Below, piece by piece: positions 50,098-62,087 of a stretch of DNA of 64,000 bases. Source of the DNA: Amorphophallus konjac (lineage: Eukaryota > Streptophyta > Magnoliopsida > Alismatales > Araceae); NCBI GenBank assembly GCA_022559845.1, contig CM040118.1, positions 238,375,224 to 238,439,223 of the forward strand, in the 5' to 3' direction. The translations under genes and the position numbers were made by a program. The notes under the pieces were generated by a model. It was given only the letters and a program-made list of their open reading frames with translations, was not told where the DNA came from and ran no database searches. Numbering within the stretch: the first letter of the stretch is position 1; each line of letters starts with the position of its first letter.

Positions 50098-51166
50098 AGA
50101 ATGATGATTTTTTATTTAAGAACTTTCTTTTCCTTATGTATATAGTGTACTAATAAAGCTCTCTTTTCTTTTTTTTATAGGTAAAAAAAATTAAAAAATT
50201 TAGAGGTAAGTTTACATTTCTTTCTTTCATTTTTTACGTTTGTTATTCATTTCAAAAAAAAAAAGAGAACGAGGGATTGCGCTTCAAGTAAGTATCCTAA
50301 CTCCTCTTATTTTGTGTTATTTTCTTAATGTTCTTGCATATTATCGTTAGATAGGTTCACTAAATTTAAAAAAAAAACTCTTCACTTGAACCCAATAAAA
50401 ATTCTCATTCTAAGAGTAGAAATCACACTTTCATGTTCTAAGTCATGCATCATTTAGGATAGAAGCTCTTTTTCCATGTTGTTTAACTTTGGTCATTGCA
50501 TTTTGGATATTGGGAGGGGCAAGGTGAGTTCTTTTCTAATCTTTTTCTTAAAGCACAGGTCCATGCATACTTGCATAGAACCCCTTGTTTGAATTTAGTT
50601 TTTTGCATATCATTTCTATAATATTCTAAGGGCAACACCCATAAACAAGATAAGGTGGAGATTTCATTACCCTTCCTTAGCCCACAAATCATAATTTCCT
50701 TCATCTTTGCATCACCTAGACCCTAAATAAAATTCAGTAGACGTTGGCCCTAGATTCACACTGTGGTTCTTGTGTTATTTGGGCTTACCCTCTTGTGAAA
50801 ACCGGTGCCTAAGGCAAGACGGTCGGACGGCAAACGCCTTAAGCGGGCTAGTGGTTTTAATTAGGTCCCTACAAAAGTAGGGGGAGCCTCCCACTACCCC
50901 ACCCCTTACTTGGCCGGTGGAAATATTGAGGGTGAACTCAAGTTACACTTTAGTCATTTTGTGAAACTCAATTTGTAGGTCTAGGTCACACATATGCCAT
51001 TAGGTAATTTGTGTGACAACTTGTTTGTGTTTGCATAAAAAAGTTCAAAAAAAAAAATTAAAAAAATTTCTTCTCTTCTCTCTCTTCGTCCTAGTTTGTG
51101 TCAAAACCAACAAAAAAATAAACAAAAAAAATCATCATAAAAAAATCTCTCTCATCGTCCTAATTT
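50098..51166 (+). other. Athila leader
   Basis: About 1.07 kb, AT-rich, noncoding, with poly-A runs. A GC-richer block at about 50790-50930 (AAGGCAAGACGGTCGGACGG...) may be structured RNA. No gene found. Confidence 0.5.
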
Positions 51167-53184
51167 ATGCAAGGTAGAAGATCTCAACATCCAAATCTAC
51201 TAGGACCCATTCAAGAAATTGAGAGAGTCTTGTATCCAAGGGATGATCTCCAACAAGATCCCATGACCGAAAATCAAGGACCTCACCACCAAAATCTAAT
51301 GGCCAAAAATCCTGATCCACCAAAGCAAATGAAAGATTATTTCATTCCCAACCAATATCAACCTCCATCTTACATTCACATTCCTCAAAATCAAGCCATC
51401 CATTATGAGATCAAGTCAAGCACAATTCAAATGCTCCCTTCATTTTATGGAAACACTAATGACGATCCCTACAAGTACATTGATGAATTTTTGGAAATTT
51501 GTTCCACGGTAAAAATTTAAAATTTCTCGGATGATGCCCTTAAATTGACTCTCTTTCCATTCTCTCTTAAGGATAAGGCTAAATATTAGTTAGGCACTAT
51601 AGGGAAGCCAATTAGTTAGGCACTATAGGGAAGAAGTTCTACCCTATGGGTCGCACCAATACCATGAGAAGGGCAATCACATGATTTTCCCAAACTCCGG
51701 GGGAACAAATACATGAATCTTGGGAGAGACTTAAGGAATTACTTAGGAAGTGTACTCATCATGGGTTGTCCAAATGGCAAGTAGTCCAAGCTTTTTATGA
51801 GGGCCTGTCTGATAAATTTAGGCAAATGGTTGATGCATCATGTTGAGGGGCATTCAGGAGCAAAAGTGAGGATGAGGCATATGATTTGTTTGAAATGCTT
51901 AGTGAGAATTCCATTAATCATGCCTCTTTATCATCCTATGAGAGATCCATTGGGCCTTCCAAACGGACCGGATTATACGAGATCAAGGCCCGGGGTGATT
52001 TTGAACTAAGATTGGACATAAACTTCATCACTCAAAAGTTAGATAAAGTAGAGAGTCTTACCCAAAAGTTAGATCAACTCTTGACCTTGAAAGATCCTAC
52101 TTGTCAACCATCAATTCATTCCCATTCGGGTCAATCTTCCACTCCACAAGAAGCATGCACTCTATGTGCAAGCCTGGCCCATCACATCACGGAATGTCCA
52201 ACTGCGGCCCAATTACCACCATTTATACAAGAGCAAATTCAAGCTGCCCAAGGGTTCTCCAAGCCCAACTATGACCCATTTTCTAATTCTTATAATCCGG
52301 GCTGGAGAGATCATCCTAATTTTTCTTTGAAGGGCCAACAAGCTCCACCTCAAGCAACCAACCCCTCTATTCATCAAACCCAAAAGCAACTCATGCAAAG
52401 TATATTTCAAACCCAACCCAACACCTTCAATCCATTTTCTAGAGGTCCACAAACTCAATTTCTTCCTATAGGCTATTCACATTTTCAATCTAATCAAGGC
52501 CAACCCACTTACCAACCTCCGCCTCAATCCAACTTTGAAGATAAATTCAATCAACTCCAACAAAACATCTTGAATCAACAAAAATCCATTTCCAAGTTAG
52601 AAAGTCAAATAGGACAATTGGCGGAAGCTACAATGAGAAGAGAAGTGGGCCAACTTCCAAGTCAACCCATGGCCAACCCAAGAAACCAACCCACAGGTTT
52701 TCCTCTACAACCGGGCCTCCTATCTCAACCCATCCCACAAGCCCAACCTAAAGGCCCACAATTTGAAAATGTCAAGGCTATTTCAACTTTGAGGAGTGGG
52801 AAGGTGTTAGATGACCCATACAAAGATGAAAAGGAGTTACAAGGATCCATAGAAAAGAATCAAGATAATGAGGATGCAAGCAAGGAGGATTGCACTCAAG
52901 ATAAGTTGGGGGGAGATCCTAAAGGGAAGGGAAAAGTCTATGAAGATCCAAACTCCTATCAACCCAAGGTCTCATTCCCTAATGCCTTAGAACCCAAGTC
53001 TAATAAGACTAGGCCAACCCAAAATGAGGAGCTAATGGAGCTCTTCTCACAAGTTCACATCAATATTCCAATTCTAGATGCCATAAAACATGTTCCGGCC
53101 TATGCCAAATTCCTCAAAGAGCATTGCACTCCAAGAAGAGGGCCAAAGTCAACCCCTAAGAAAATTTGGCTCTCCGAGGATGTT
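51167..53184 (+). pseudogene. gag: Athila gag pseudogene
   Basis: Starts at the ATG at 51167. The first frame (117 codons) carries the Athila gag opening and ends at TAA 51518-51520. A degraded stretch at 51530-51885 still reads as gag (DALKLTLFPFSLKDKAK and a GRTNTMRRAI segment), with a tandem duplication of about 25 bp near 51590-51640 and a frameshift. The next frame starts by 51886 and is open to the solo LTR border at 53184. It contains CTLCASLAHHITEC, a CCHC-like motif, then a Gln/Pro/Asn-rich part and a short coiled coil near 52560-52640. It reads directly into the protease frame at 55792 once the insertion is ignored. Confidence 0.85.
53180..53184. repeat. Left target duplication of the solo LTR in Athila
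   Basis: ATGTT here and at 55787-55791, directly flanking the solo LTR. Confidence 0.9.
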
Positions 53185-55786
53185 TGTAACGACCCGAGAA
53201 TCCGATTACCGGGAAGGCCCGATAACCCGAGACTCGCACCGCCACCCACGAGTCCGAAGACTCAGAAGGGTTAGAAGGATGGTGTGGAAACTACGCAAGT
53301 ATCACAAATAATTACAAAAATTAAATAGTTATAATATTAAGCAGGAAATAAATTAACATTTTACATGGTCCACAATTGAAAATAACAACAACAGTAGTAG
53401 TCCACACCTAGTACAGAGACAAGAAAGAAAAGTACAGCTACATGGGGCATACCCCGGCTCTGACCTCTGACAGTACCTCTGGGCACCCGCACCTCGCTGC
53501 ACCCCAGACGCGCTCCCCTGGGGCGGTGCCTCACCTGAAACACGGTGAAAATACGCAGGGAATGAGTCTCGGAACAAGACTCAGTAGGGATCACTCGAAC
53601 CTTACCTCGTAAAATGAGAAACCACTACGCTAGCGGTAGGAGAGTACCTCAGAAAGAAAAGCCCTGCACTCTACCAAACAAAGGTCCTACGGCACGTAAA
53701 CCGGCACACGTGCCATGGTGAGACAACCGAAACTCAACGGTCAACCCGGCAAATCCCGAAGGTCGGAAACGCATGACTGACAGTCTGTCACTCTGTACTC
53801 AACATGAGTATCTCCCACTAGAAGCACAGCTGGTAGCGTCCCCTGACGTCTTACACCGCACCGCAGGTGATCCGCCTAGTGTGGTAGCTCCTACCAAAGG
53901 CGCAAACAACGTACAAGTAACAACAAATAAGTGACTAGCTGGGGTCACGCCCGTCAACGTGGGTCCACTGTCCCCAACCACGTGTGCACACACAGACCGC
54001 GCGTCCCTGGTCTGGCCCTCTGACCGATTTTCCCCTCAGCCGGACTCTAGCTGCAAGACGTGGGGCCCGACGGCAACCGGTCCACAAACCACCTCTAAGG
54101 GTAAGCCCGTACACCACTCCCTGGTGCGACCGGTACCGCGTACTGGTAGGCTACGACTAGTGGAGGGTCACTGAAGGAGTAGACTTTCAAGTCACGGAAA
54201 ATGACGCCCGCATCCGACGACGCACGGGGACCAACCCACGCACCGGCGCCGTCGCACGGTGGCCACAGTCGGACTAAAAAATTGGGTTGCAGCCCTCTCG
54301 GGGTAACCAGGTGCCTGACGGCCCTCCCCGGGACCGTCACAAGGCTGTAACGGTCTAGGCGAGACCATTACACACACCTGGCGGTCTAACGCAGGCCGTT
54401 ACACGGCCTGAGGAATGCAGAGGGTAACGCGCCTAGTCCAGCGCGTTACACGAATGTAACGCGCCTGGCCCAGTGCGTTACGCAAATGTAACGCGCCCGC
54501 CCTGGCGCGTTACACTCACCTCACGCTCCTCTCGTGAAAGCAAGATGTAACGCGCCTGCCCCAGCGCGTTACACGAAAGTAACACGCCTGGCCCAGCGCG
54601 TTACGCGCCCCTCACACCTGGGGTAACCTAGGGAGTAATGCGCTCGCCCCAGCGCGTCACTCGGATGTAACGCGCTTGCCCTAACGCGTTACACATGCAG
54701 ACCCCCAACGGTCAAAAACCAACGGTCGGAAAGCCCCTGACGGCCCAACCCAGGTGCGTCACATACAAGTGGCGGTCAATCGTGGGACCGTCACAGTCCC
54801 TGACCCCCGAAGGCTAACCAAAGGGCATGTGACGCCCCCCTGGAGGCGCGTCACATCATGTGACGATCCCTAGAAGGACCGTCACACGTGCCCGACGGCG
54901 AGAACGGCGGGAAAGCCCAAAAACTTCAACCACGCGCCCATGCCTCCACCGGAGAGGGGGAAATCAAAGGGGAAGACCCCTGGGGACCCCTAGCATGATT
55001 CTAGGCCATCAAAACGTGAAATCATGCATCAAATCCATAGATCGGGCGAGCTCTCCCCAAATCATGGAAAAACCCCAACATGCTCAATCACACCCTTCTC
55101 GACCTACCCTCGGCCTATAAACCACGGAAATGAACGGCGAGGAGCTAAGGAACGTCGCCCTACCTCAATGGAGCGAATGCTCCGCCGGATCATCCACGAA
55201 CGCAAGAAATCGCTTTGGAAAACCCTCGTTCTTCAAGCTTCCCACGAGCACCGCACGTCCTCACGATCGCCTCGCCGCCGCCCACGTCGCCGCGCCGTCG
55301 CCCCGCCGCCATCTGCAGCCGGAGAGGAGCTCGCCGCGGTCGATGGGAGGAAGAGAGGGAGAGGGAGAGGTCACGGTGGGGAGGAAGAAAGGAAGAAGAA
55401 GAAGAAGAAGAAGAGGGTGGGGAGAGAGAGAAAAATGGGATAATTATAGAAAATCCAGAAAATCCAAAAATTACCGAAAAATTAAAATTTATATTTCTGG
55501 AATCCTCGGGACGCACCGATCGCAACGGTACCACTCGTACCCAGGTGAACGACCCGGTTCACCCGCAGCGAGGTTCCGAAGGAATTGCCAAAATACACAC
55601 CGGAAATTGGAAAACACGCGTGGAAAAGTCGCGGAACGCCTCCGGGCCTCCGAAACGACTCCGGATCGCACCGATCCGAACATGAAAGATGTCTGAAACA
55701 AAATTTCAGACACAACAGAGTCAGACACTCCGAAAAACTAGTTCCGAGACCTAAAAAGAAGGATCTGAAAGGTCCGGGATATTACA
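53185..55786 (-). mobile_element. Solo LTR of a chromovirus-like family, inside Athila
   Basis: 2,602 bp. The plus strand begins TGTAACGACCCGAGAATC and ends GGGATATTACA. It is bounded by ATGTT duplications and has no internal region, so it is a solo LTR. It is related to the level-0 LTR (6262-8027 plus 62088-62901), from which I take its strand; on that strand it opens TGTAATATCCCGG, as many chromovirus LTRs do. It holds a striking palindrome array at 54348-54888. The open frames in 54860-55700 on both strands are low-complexity shadows. Confidence 0.88.
54348..54888. repeat. Phased palindrome array in the solo LTR
   Basis: Thirteen dyads of 26-29 bp. Seven belong to one type, GTAACGCGCC...GCGCGTTAC, starting at 54424, 54456, 54488, 54547, 54579, 54635 and 54667, so intervals are 32, 32, 59, 32, 56 and 32. 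The others are GGCGGTC/GACCGTC types, including 54770-54796 with ATCGTGGGACCGTCA. It is not a CRISPR: gaps within the 32-bp runs are only about 4 bp. Confidence 0.85.
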
Positions 55787-55791
55787 ATGTT

Positions 55792-58700
55792 AGTGCGGTC
55801 TTGATGAACAATCTCCTTAGAAAGTTGAAGGATCCCGATGCTCCCCTCATCTCATGTGATATAGGTGATGTAACCTTTGACCGTGCCCTCCTCGACTTTG
55901 GAGCTAGTGTCAACCTTTTACCCACCTCTATTTATGAGCAATTTGACATAGGGGAACTCAAGCCAACCCCCGTCATTCTCCAATTGACCGATCGCTCAAT
56001 CAAGAACCCTCGAGGTTTGATAGAGGATGTGATTGTGAAAGTCCATGATTGCTACTTCCCGGTTGATTTCCTCATTCTTGACATGGCCTCCTCCTCGGAG
56101 CTAAGTCACACCCCAATCATCCTAGGCCGCCCATTCCTTGCTACTGTCAAAGCCAACATCAATTGTGCTACGGGGACGATGGACATCTCATTCGGAGGTC
56201 AAAAAATTTCTCTCAATGTGTTCAAAGCCTCCCAATATTTAGACCTAGATGAAGAATGCCACTTCATAGACAGCCACGATGAACTTCTTGAGAATAATCT
56301 TGGCATGGGTCAAATAAGGGAGGTCAATGCTCTTCAAGATCCCCCTCATCATAGTACCATTTGGCATAAGGTTGAACCTCTTCCGGCATTGTAAGATGAA
56401 CCGGCCCTTCTATCACTTGAAAGTCCTCCTAAACTTGAGCTTAAGCCCCTTCCGGACTCCCTCAAATATGCATTCCTAGGCCCCGATCAAACCCTTCCTG
56501 TTATCTTAGCTTCCAATCTTACCCCTACCCAAGAAACACTTCTCCTAGAAGTCCTTAGGACTCACAAGGGTGCCATAGGTTGGACAGTGGCCGATCTTAA
56601 GGGGATAAGTCAGTCTAGTTGCATGCATCACATTTACATAGAGGATAATGACAAACCTAGTCGGAAAATGCAAAGGAGGTTGAACCCGCACATGAAGGAG
56701 GTGGTGAAGAAGGAGGTTGTCAAATGGCTCGATGCAGGAATTATTTATCCTATATCGGATAGCCAATGGGTGAGTCCCACTCAAGTGGTTCCTAAGAAAT
56801 CGGGACTCACTGTGGTTCAAAATGAATGAGGAGAAGATGTGCCCACTAGGCCCACCACAGGATGGAGAGTGTGTATCGATTATAGGAAACTCAATGCCAT
56901 GACCAAAAAGGACCATTTTCCACTCCCTTTTATTGACCAAATTTTGGAGAAGTTGACAGGCCAAAGATATTTTTGTTTCCTAGATGGATATTCTGGGTAC
57001 AATCAAGTGGGCATTTATCCGAAAGACCAAGAGAAGACCACATTCACTTGTCCATATGGAACATTTACCTTTCGGAGAATGCCATTCGATCTTTGCAATG
57101 CACCGGCCACTTTTCAAAGGTGCATGATGGCCATTTTCTCTGATATGGTAAAAGAATTCTTGGAGATCTTTATGGATGATTTTTTGATGTTTGGGGAGTC
57201 ATTTGAAAATTGCTTGGAAAATTTGAAGAAAGTGCTTGCAAGATGTATTAAAACCAAGCTTATTCTTAGTTGGGAAAAGAGCCACTTCATGGTTCAAGAG
57301 GGCATAGTCTTGGGCCACATTGTGTCTGAACGCGGTATAGAGGTAGATAAGGCCAAAATTGACCTCATTTCTAATCTCCCTCCTCCAATCTCGATGAAGT
57401 AAATCCATTCATTCCTTGGCCATGCAGACTTCTACCGCTGGTTCATCAGTAACTTTTCTAAGATTGCCCGCCCGTTAACTCTTTTCTTGGCCAAAGATGC
57501 CCCATTCCATCTAGATGATGCTTACTTAGAGGCTTTCAATACCCTTAAAGAGGCTTTGACCAAGGCACCCATTCTCCAATCTCCCAATTGGTCTTTACCT
57601 TTTGAAATCATGTGTGATGCCTCCGACTATGCTATCGGGGCAGTTCTAGGCCAAAGAATTGACAAGTGTCCGGTGGTGATATATTATGCGAGTCGCACCC
57701 TCGCTGATGCTCAGCTTAACTACACCACCACGGAAAAAGAGCTGTTAGCTGTTCTCTTTGCCCTTGAAAATTTTTGATCATATCTCTTAGGGGAAAAAGT
57801 CATTGTGGACTCTGATCACTCCGCTCTCAAATATTTGTTCTTCAAGAAGGATGCCAAGCCTAGACTCATTAGGTGGATCTTCTTACTCCAGGAGTTTGAT
57901 CTTGAAATTCGAGACAAAAGGGGTTCTGAAAATAAAGTTGTCGATCATCTTTCTAGGATTCTCACCACTGATAGTGTTCCTTTGTAAGATTTATTTCATG
58001 ATGAACATCTCTTGGCCATTACCCATAGTCAACTTCCATGGTTCACAGACATTGCCAACTACTTAGCTGTGGGACAAATTTCTAATGGGTGGTCTAAACA
58101 TGAAAAAGAAAATTTCTTTGCCAAAATCAAACACTATTTCTGGGAAGATCCTGAATTGTTTCACATAGGTCCGGATCAAATAATTAGGAGGTGTGTCCCC
58201 GAGGAAGAACAACAAAGAGTCCTCAATTTTTGTCACACTCTAGCTTGTGGGGGACACTGGGAAAGAAAACAACCGCCAAAGTGTTGCAAAGTGGATTCTT
58301 CTGGCCCACTCTCTTCAAAGACGCCTATGAATTTAGCAAGACTTGTCTTAGGTGTCAAGCCATTGGAAACATGAGCAAACAAGATATGATGTCACTCAAC
58401 CCCATTCTAGTGGTCAAAATCTTTGATGTTTGGGGAATTGATTTTATGGGTCCCTTTCCGTCATCATTTGGACATGAGTACATTCTTGTGGCAGTTGACT
58501 ATGTGTCTAGGTGGATTGAAGCCATTGCCACTCGGACCAATGATCACAAAGTTGTCATGAAGTTTGTCTGAAAGAATATATTTTCGAGGTTCGGGTGTCC
58601 GAGGGTGATCATTAGTGATGAAGGTTCTCATTTCACTCATGCCCAATTCCGAGCTCTTCTCGGGAAATATGGGATTACTCATAAGATTGCCACCCCCTAT

Positions 58701-59318
58701 CACCCCTAAACAAGTGGCCAAGTGGAGACATCCAATAGGGAGATCAAAAACATCCTACAGAAATCTGTTAGGTCTGATAGGAAGGATTGATCCGAAACAT
58801 TGGATGACGCTCTTTGGGCCTATCGGACAGCATACAAAACCCCCATTGGAATGTCTCCATATAGGTTAATCTTTGGAAAAGCTTGTCACCTACCCGTTGA
58901 GCTTGAGCATAGGGCCTATTGGGCTATTAAGCAATTCAATTTTGACTTAGCCCAAGCCGGATCTCATAGGGCCCTATAACTAAATGAGTTGGAGGAGTTG
59001 AGGAATGAAGCCTATGAAAATACCAAGATTTACAAATCCAAGATCAAAGCTTTCCATGATAAACACATTGTGAGAAAATCATTTCAACCTGATCAAAAAG
59101 TTTGGCTCTTTAATTCAAGGTTGCGCTTATTCCCCGAAAAATTAAAGTCTAGATGGGATGGACCATTTGTTGTGCTCAAAGCCTTTGATCATGGTGCTGT
59201 CAAAATTATAGATCCTAAAAATGGTCAAATTTTCACTGTCAATGGTCAACGTCTCAAACTTTACTTGGAGAACACACAACTTCCATCAAAGGAATCAATC
59301 CCACTGAGTGACCCATGA
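55792..59318 (+). pseudogene. pol: Athila pro-pol: protease, RT, RNase H, integrase
   Basis: Protease segment LLDFGASVNLLP around 55890-55925, then TAA at 56392. RT spans about 56740-57400 with catalytic FMDD near 57170 and stops at 56827 (TGA) and 57400 (TAA). RNase H lies at about 57600-57985 (CDASDYAIGAVLG) with TGA at 57775 and TAA at 57985. Integrase follows from about 58190 after a frameshift near 58250: the zinc motif ends CLRC at about 58350, core Asp residues lie in the GIDFMGPFP and ISDEGSHF segments, then TGA at 58569, TAA near 58707 and a second frameshift. The C-terminal part 58989-59318 with [16 protein letters not shown] is open. It made the enzymes for Athila transposition; this copy is dead. 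Confidence 0.88.
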
Positions 59319-60541
59319 TAAATATAAGAATGTCATCTGGGTAAAGACGTTAAACTTAGCGCTTGTTGGGAGGCAACCCAACCATTTCTCTTCAAAAATC
59401 TAGTGAGTCATTTTCATTTGTGTTTGTAGGAGCTGGAAGAAGTCGTTCGCAAAACTGCTTGCCAAAATAGCCATGTCTGCGCTAAGTTGTACCCCAGGTT
59501 GTACCTTTCCTTCCCAAGCATTCATGTATGCATTGTCCTGTTCATATATTCCACATGCCATTGAGGACAATGTCATTCAAGTTGGGGGGAGAGAAAAAAT
59601 TTCATGATGCATATAGCACAACCTGATAGTAGTTCTGTCTTGCATGTCATCGTTGCATGAAAGTAGAAAGATGTAAACCCCATTTTGAGTTTCATGATTC
59701 ATGCTTAAATTAAAAGTAATTCAGGAATAGAAAAGACTAGGGAGAAGGATGATGAGAAATTTAGTCAATCTAGCCATGGAAAATTGATATAAGAATCTCT
59801 TTAAAGTTCATGTGAACTTTGAAAAAAGAAAAAAAGAAAAAATTCATGTTGCACACTAATGAAACAAGCAAGATAAGTCCTCTGCAATTTTTGGTAGGTT
59901 GTCTGATATTCTACACTTCTTAAGAAAAGAGCTCTTTTTACAAAACTTTCTGCCAAATTATCTATCAAATAAGCGTAATGGCATAAAAAAAAGAGAGAAA
60001 AAAAAGGGGAAAAAAGTACACCATGAAAAATGTCCCTAGTCTTAGTAACCGGGCCTACTTCACCTAAGACGTGTTGAGGTTCACGTAAAATGGAAAAGAG
60101 AATCTTGATCTGTGAAATCAGGCCTGCTTCTCCTAAGGCAAGAGTCGAGATTCGCGTAGTGCAGCATCATGTGTGATATAAAAGATCCCAAAGGGACAAA
60201 GTAATAAGGCAGACAAAAAGCTAATATACTTAAAGCTCTGATCTAAGAGGTGCAGGGTTGAAAGGCATTTGCTTGGAATAGCAAATGAGGGATGCAATTG
60301 TCTAAGCTATGGATTTGGTAGTTACATATGTACAAGTGCTATTGAGCTTTGATTTGAATTACTGATCATGTAGTTCCTACATAAGACTAGTGTGTATTAA
60401 TGATTCCAGATTCTTAATCTTTAGTTGATTCTATGAAGGGAGAGCTGGAGATGAGAGTATGAATTTTATAAACTCTTGTTAGTCCTAAATTTCAATTTAT
60501 TTGCATTGCTAAGGGACTAGCAATGTGTAAGTTGAGGGGTG
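59319..60541 (+). other. Athila 3' tail and polypurine tract
   Basis: Noncoding. It contains the Athila hallmark TTGGGAGGCAACCCAA at about 59367-59382, followed by a splice-acceptor-like TTTGTGTTTGTAGGAG at 59418-59433, a GTTGGGGGGAGAG tract at about 59581-59593, and two degenerate tandem copies of a GGCCTRCTTCWCCTAAG unit at about 60050-60160. It ends GTTGAGGGGTG directly before the 3' LTR. No envelope-like frame is left. Confidence 0.65.
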
Positions 60542-61939
60542 TGATAAGTATCCATTTTCGATAGTAATTCATCACATGTACACCATTTTATGTGCATATA
60601 ATTAGGTAATTATGCATGTCCCATCCTTAATCTTAACTTTGCATGAAAATTGGGTATTTCACATAAATTGATTAGTTTGGTGATATTATTTAATAAACTA
60701 AAGTTGAGGGCCATGAGTATTAATTCTCCATTGCATAATTAATCATGACTATTAAAGATTTATATGCACATTATGATAATTTTTATGGACTAAATTATAA
60801 TTATGTGTGTGCAGGACACTGAAGGTAATTATAAGAGAAGCCGGGGGTAAAATTATGATCACCACTTTGACGAAGTCAAACAAAAAAGACACATATTTTG
60901 GTTGGAGTGAAAAGATAACTCAAAATATTTTGGTTAAAGGGAAAAGAAAATTTGAGGTTTGAAATAGAGGATAAGAAGCACACATCTTGGTTGGAGAGAA
61001 AATTGAATTCAAAGTTTGAAATAAAGGGGAAGAATGATGAGTCTTAGGAAGGGGGTTATCCAAAGCCCAAGGAGGGTGTACTCACCTCCTTTTCCTCTTC
61101 CCCATGCATCATATTCTACCTAAATCTCAGCCATCCATCTCCTTTTGATACAATCTCCACCCTCCATCTATCCAACTTTCCCTATAAATATCCCGTGACA
61201 AGGAGGAGAAAAGGAGTTCTTCCTTTGGCATTTTTCTCTCCCTCTCACATCTTCTTAGGTCGCCGATTTCTCTCACTTTGTCCTCCATAACTCTCCTTTC
61301 ATGGCGGCGTGCACATCAAGGCGGGCGACGTTCCAAGGCTCGTGACATGGACGACAATGGCTTCTTCATCCACCTCTTTCCACGGCGATCTCTTTCAAGG
61401 CGGAGCGATCATCTCCAAGGCTCGGCGAGGAGGAGACGACGGTGTCATCACCATTGCTACTACCATCTTCACACCTCAGGATCCTCTTTTTGTTATTGCT
61501 TTAGTTTCATTTTACTTCATTGTAATCTCGTCACATCTTTATTGTAAGCTTGTCTTGCATTTCATGTACTTGTTTCTTTATGTTAATGAAAGAAGTGTTC
61601 ATTTTATCTAGATCTTGTTCATCTTCCCTCACTTCCTTTTTCTTCTACCTCTTCTTCTCTACTTTATGCAATTATTTTCTAAAGCATAGGCTCATAGTCA
61701 TAAGTGTTTTTACTTAAGTGTTTGGTTTGTTCATCATTTCATTATTTTCTTTAAGCAAAGCAAAATCACTAGTGTTTTCCAAAGGACTCTAAGGTTTTTA
61801 ACTCTAAAAAATCTCTTCTTCCCTGTGGATTCGACCCGTGCTTGACATAGTATTACGTTCTCTTTTGATCATTTTATGCGAGTTCGGTTTTAAGATTGTA
61901 AACGCGCATGTAGTAACGACATACGCTTCCGCGTTATCA
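60542..61939 (+). repeat. Athila 3' LTR
   Basis: 1,398 bp, the same length as the 5' LTR, with scattered substitutions between them. TATA at 61182-61190. Followed by the ATGCC duplication. Confidence 0.93.
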
Positions 61940-61944
61940 ATGCC

Positions 61945-62082
61945 CATGCATAGAATCCATGTTGATTGCCTAGGTTCATGTCACACATGTTCATAGGTTG
62001 ATTGCATATTGCACATTGTTCATATTCATACTTCCATGGTTGATGTTCACATTCATTTGAAAGGAACCAATACAAACCAACA
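61945..62082 (+). repeat. Tat-like 3' LTR, last part
   Basis: Matches the end of LTR A (20758-20897). It ends AAACCAACA. The next five bases, CGAGG, are the target duplication. Confidence 0.85.
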
Positions 62083-62087
62083 CGAGG

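Larger units (their letters stand above)
48677..61939 (+). mobile_element. Athila-lineage Ty3/gypsy element
   Basis: 13,263 bp including a 2.6 kb solo LTR. LTRs of 1,398 bp each run from TGATAAG to GCGTTATYA. ATGCC is duplicated at 48672-48676 and 61940-61944. It has a tRNA-Asp primer site, gag with the MKDYFIPNQYQPPSYIH-type segment of Athila, protease, RT, RNase H, integrase, a long 3' tail with the TTGGGAGGCAACCCAA motif and a polypurine tract. Many stops, at least two frameshifts and the internal insertion make it inactive. It lies in the 3' LTR of the Tat-like element. Confidence 0.93.
8028..62082 (+). mobile_element. Tat/Ogre-like Ty3/gypsy element, split by five insertions
   Basis: Outer element of the nest. 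LTRs begin TGTTGACACCC (8028 and 46801) and end near ...CAACA (20897 and 62082). Removing the insertions leaves about 11.7 kb: two LTRs of about 2.0 kb, a leader, a gag-like region with Tat/Ogre features, an unassigned downstream frame, a long noncoding part and a polypurine tract. Five elements lie in it at 9641-20499, 21829-32437, 35410-39165, 42678-46537 and 48677-61939. I see no reverse transcriptase, RNase H or integrase, so it is gag-only or has lost pol. Lineage rests on the gag C-terminal motif and the overall layout, so it is less certain than the borders. Confidence 0.8.

Noticed and set aside
54348..54888. CRISPR-like repeat array
   Set aside because: The repeats are palindromic with gaps of about 4 bp, there are no unique spacers and no cas genes, and it lies in a plant LTR.
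55024..55696. Arg/Glu-rich overlapping frames in several registers
   Set aside because: Low-complexity GA-rich DNA inside the solo LTR gives open frames in all registers; there is no domain and no conservation in the level-0 copy.
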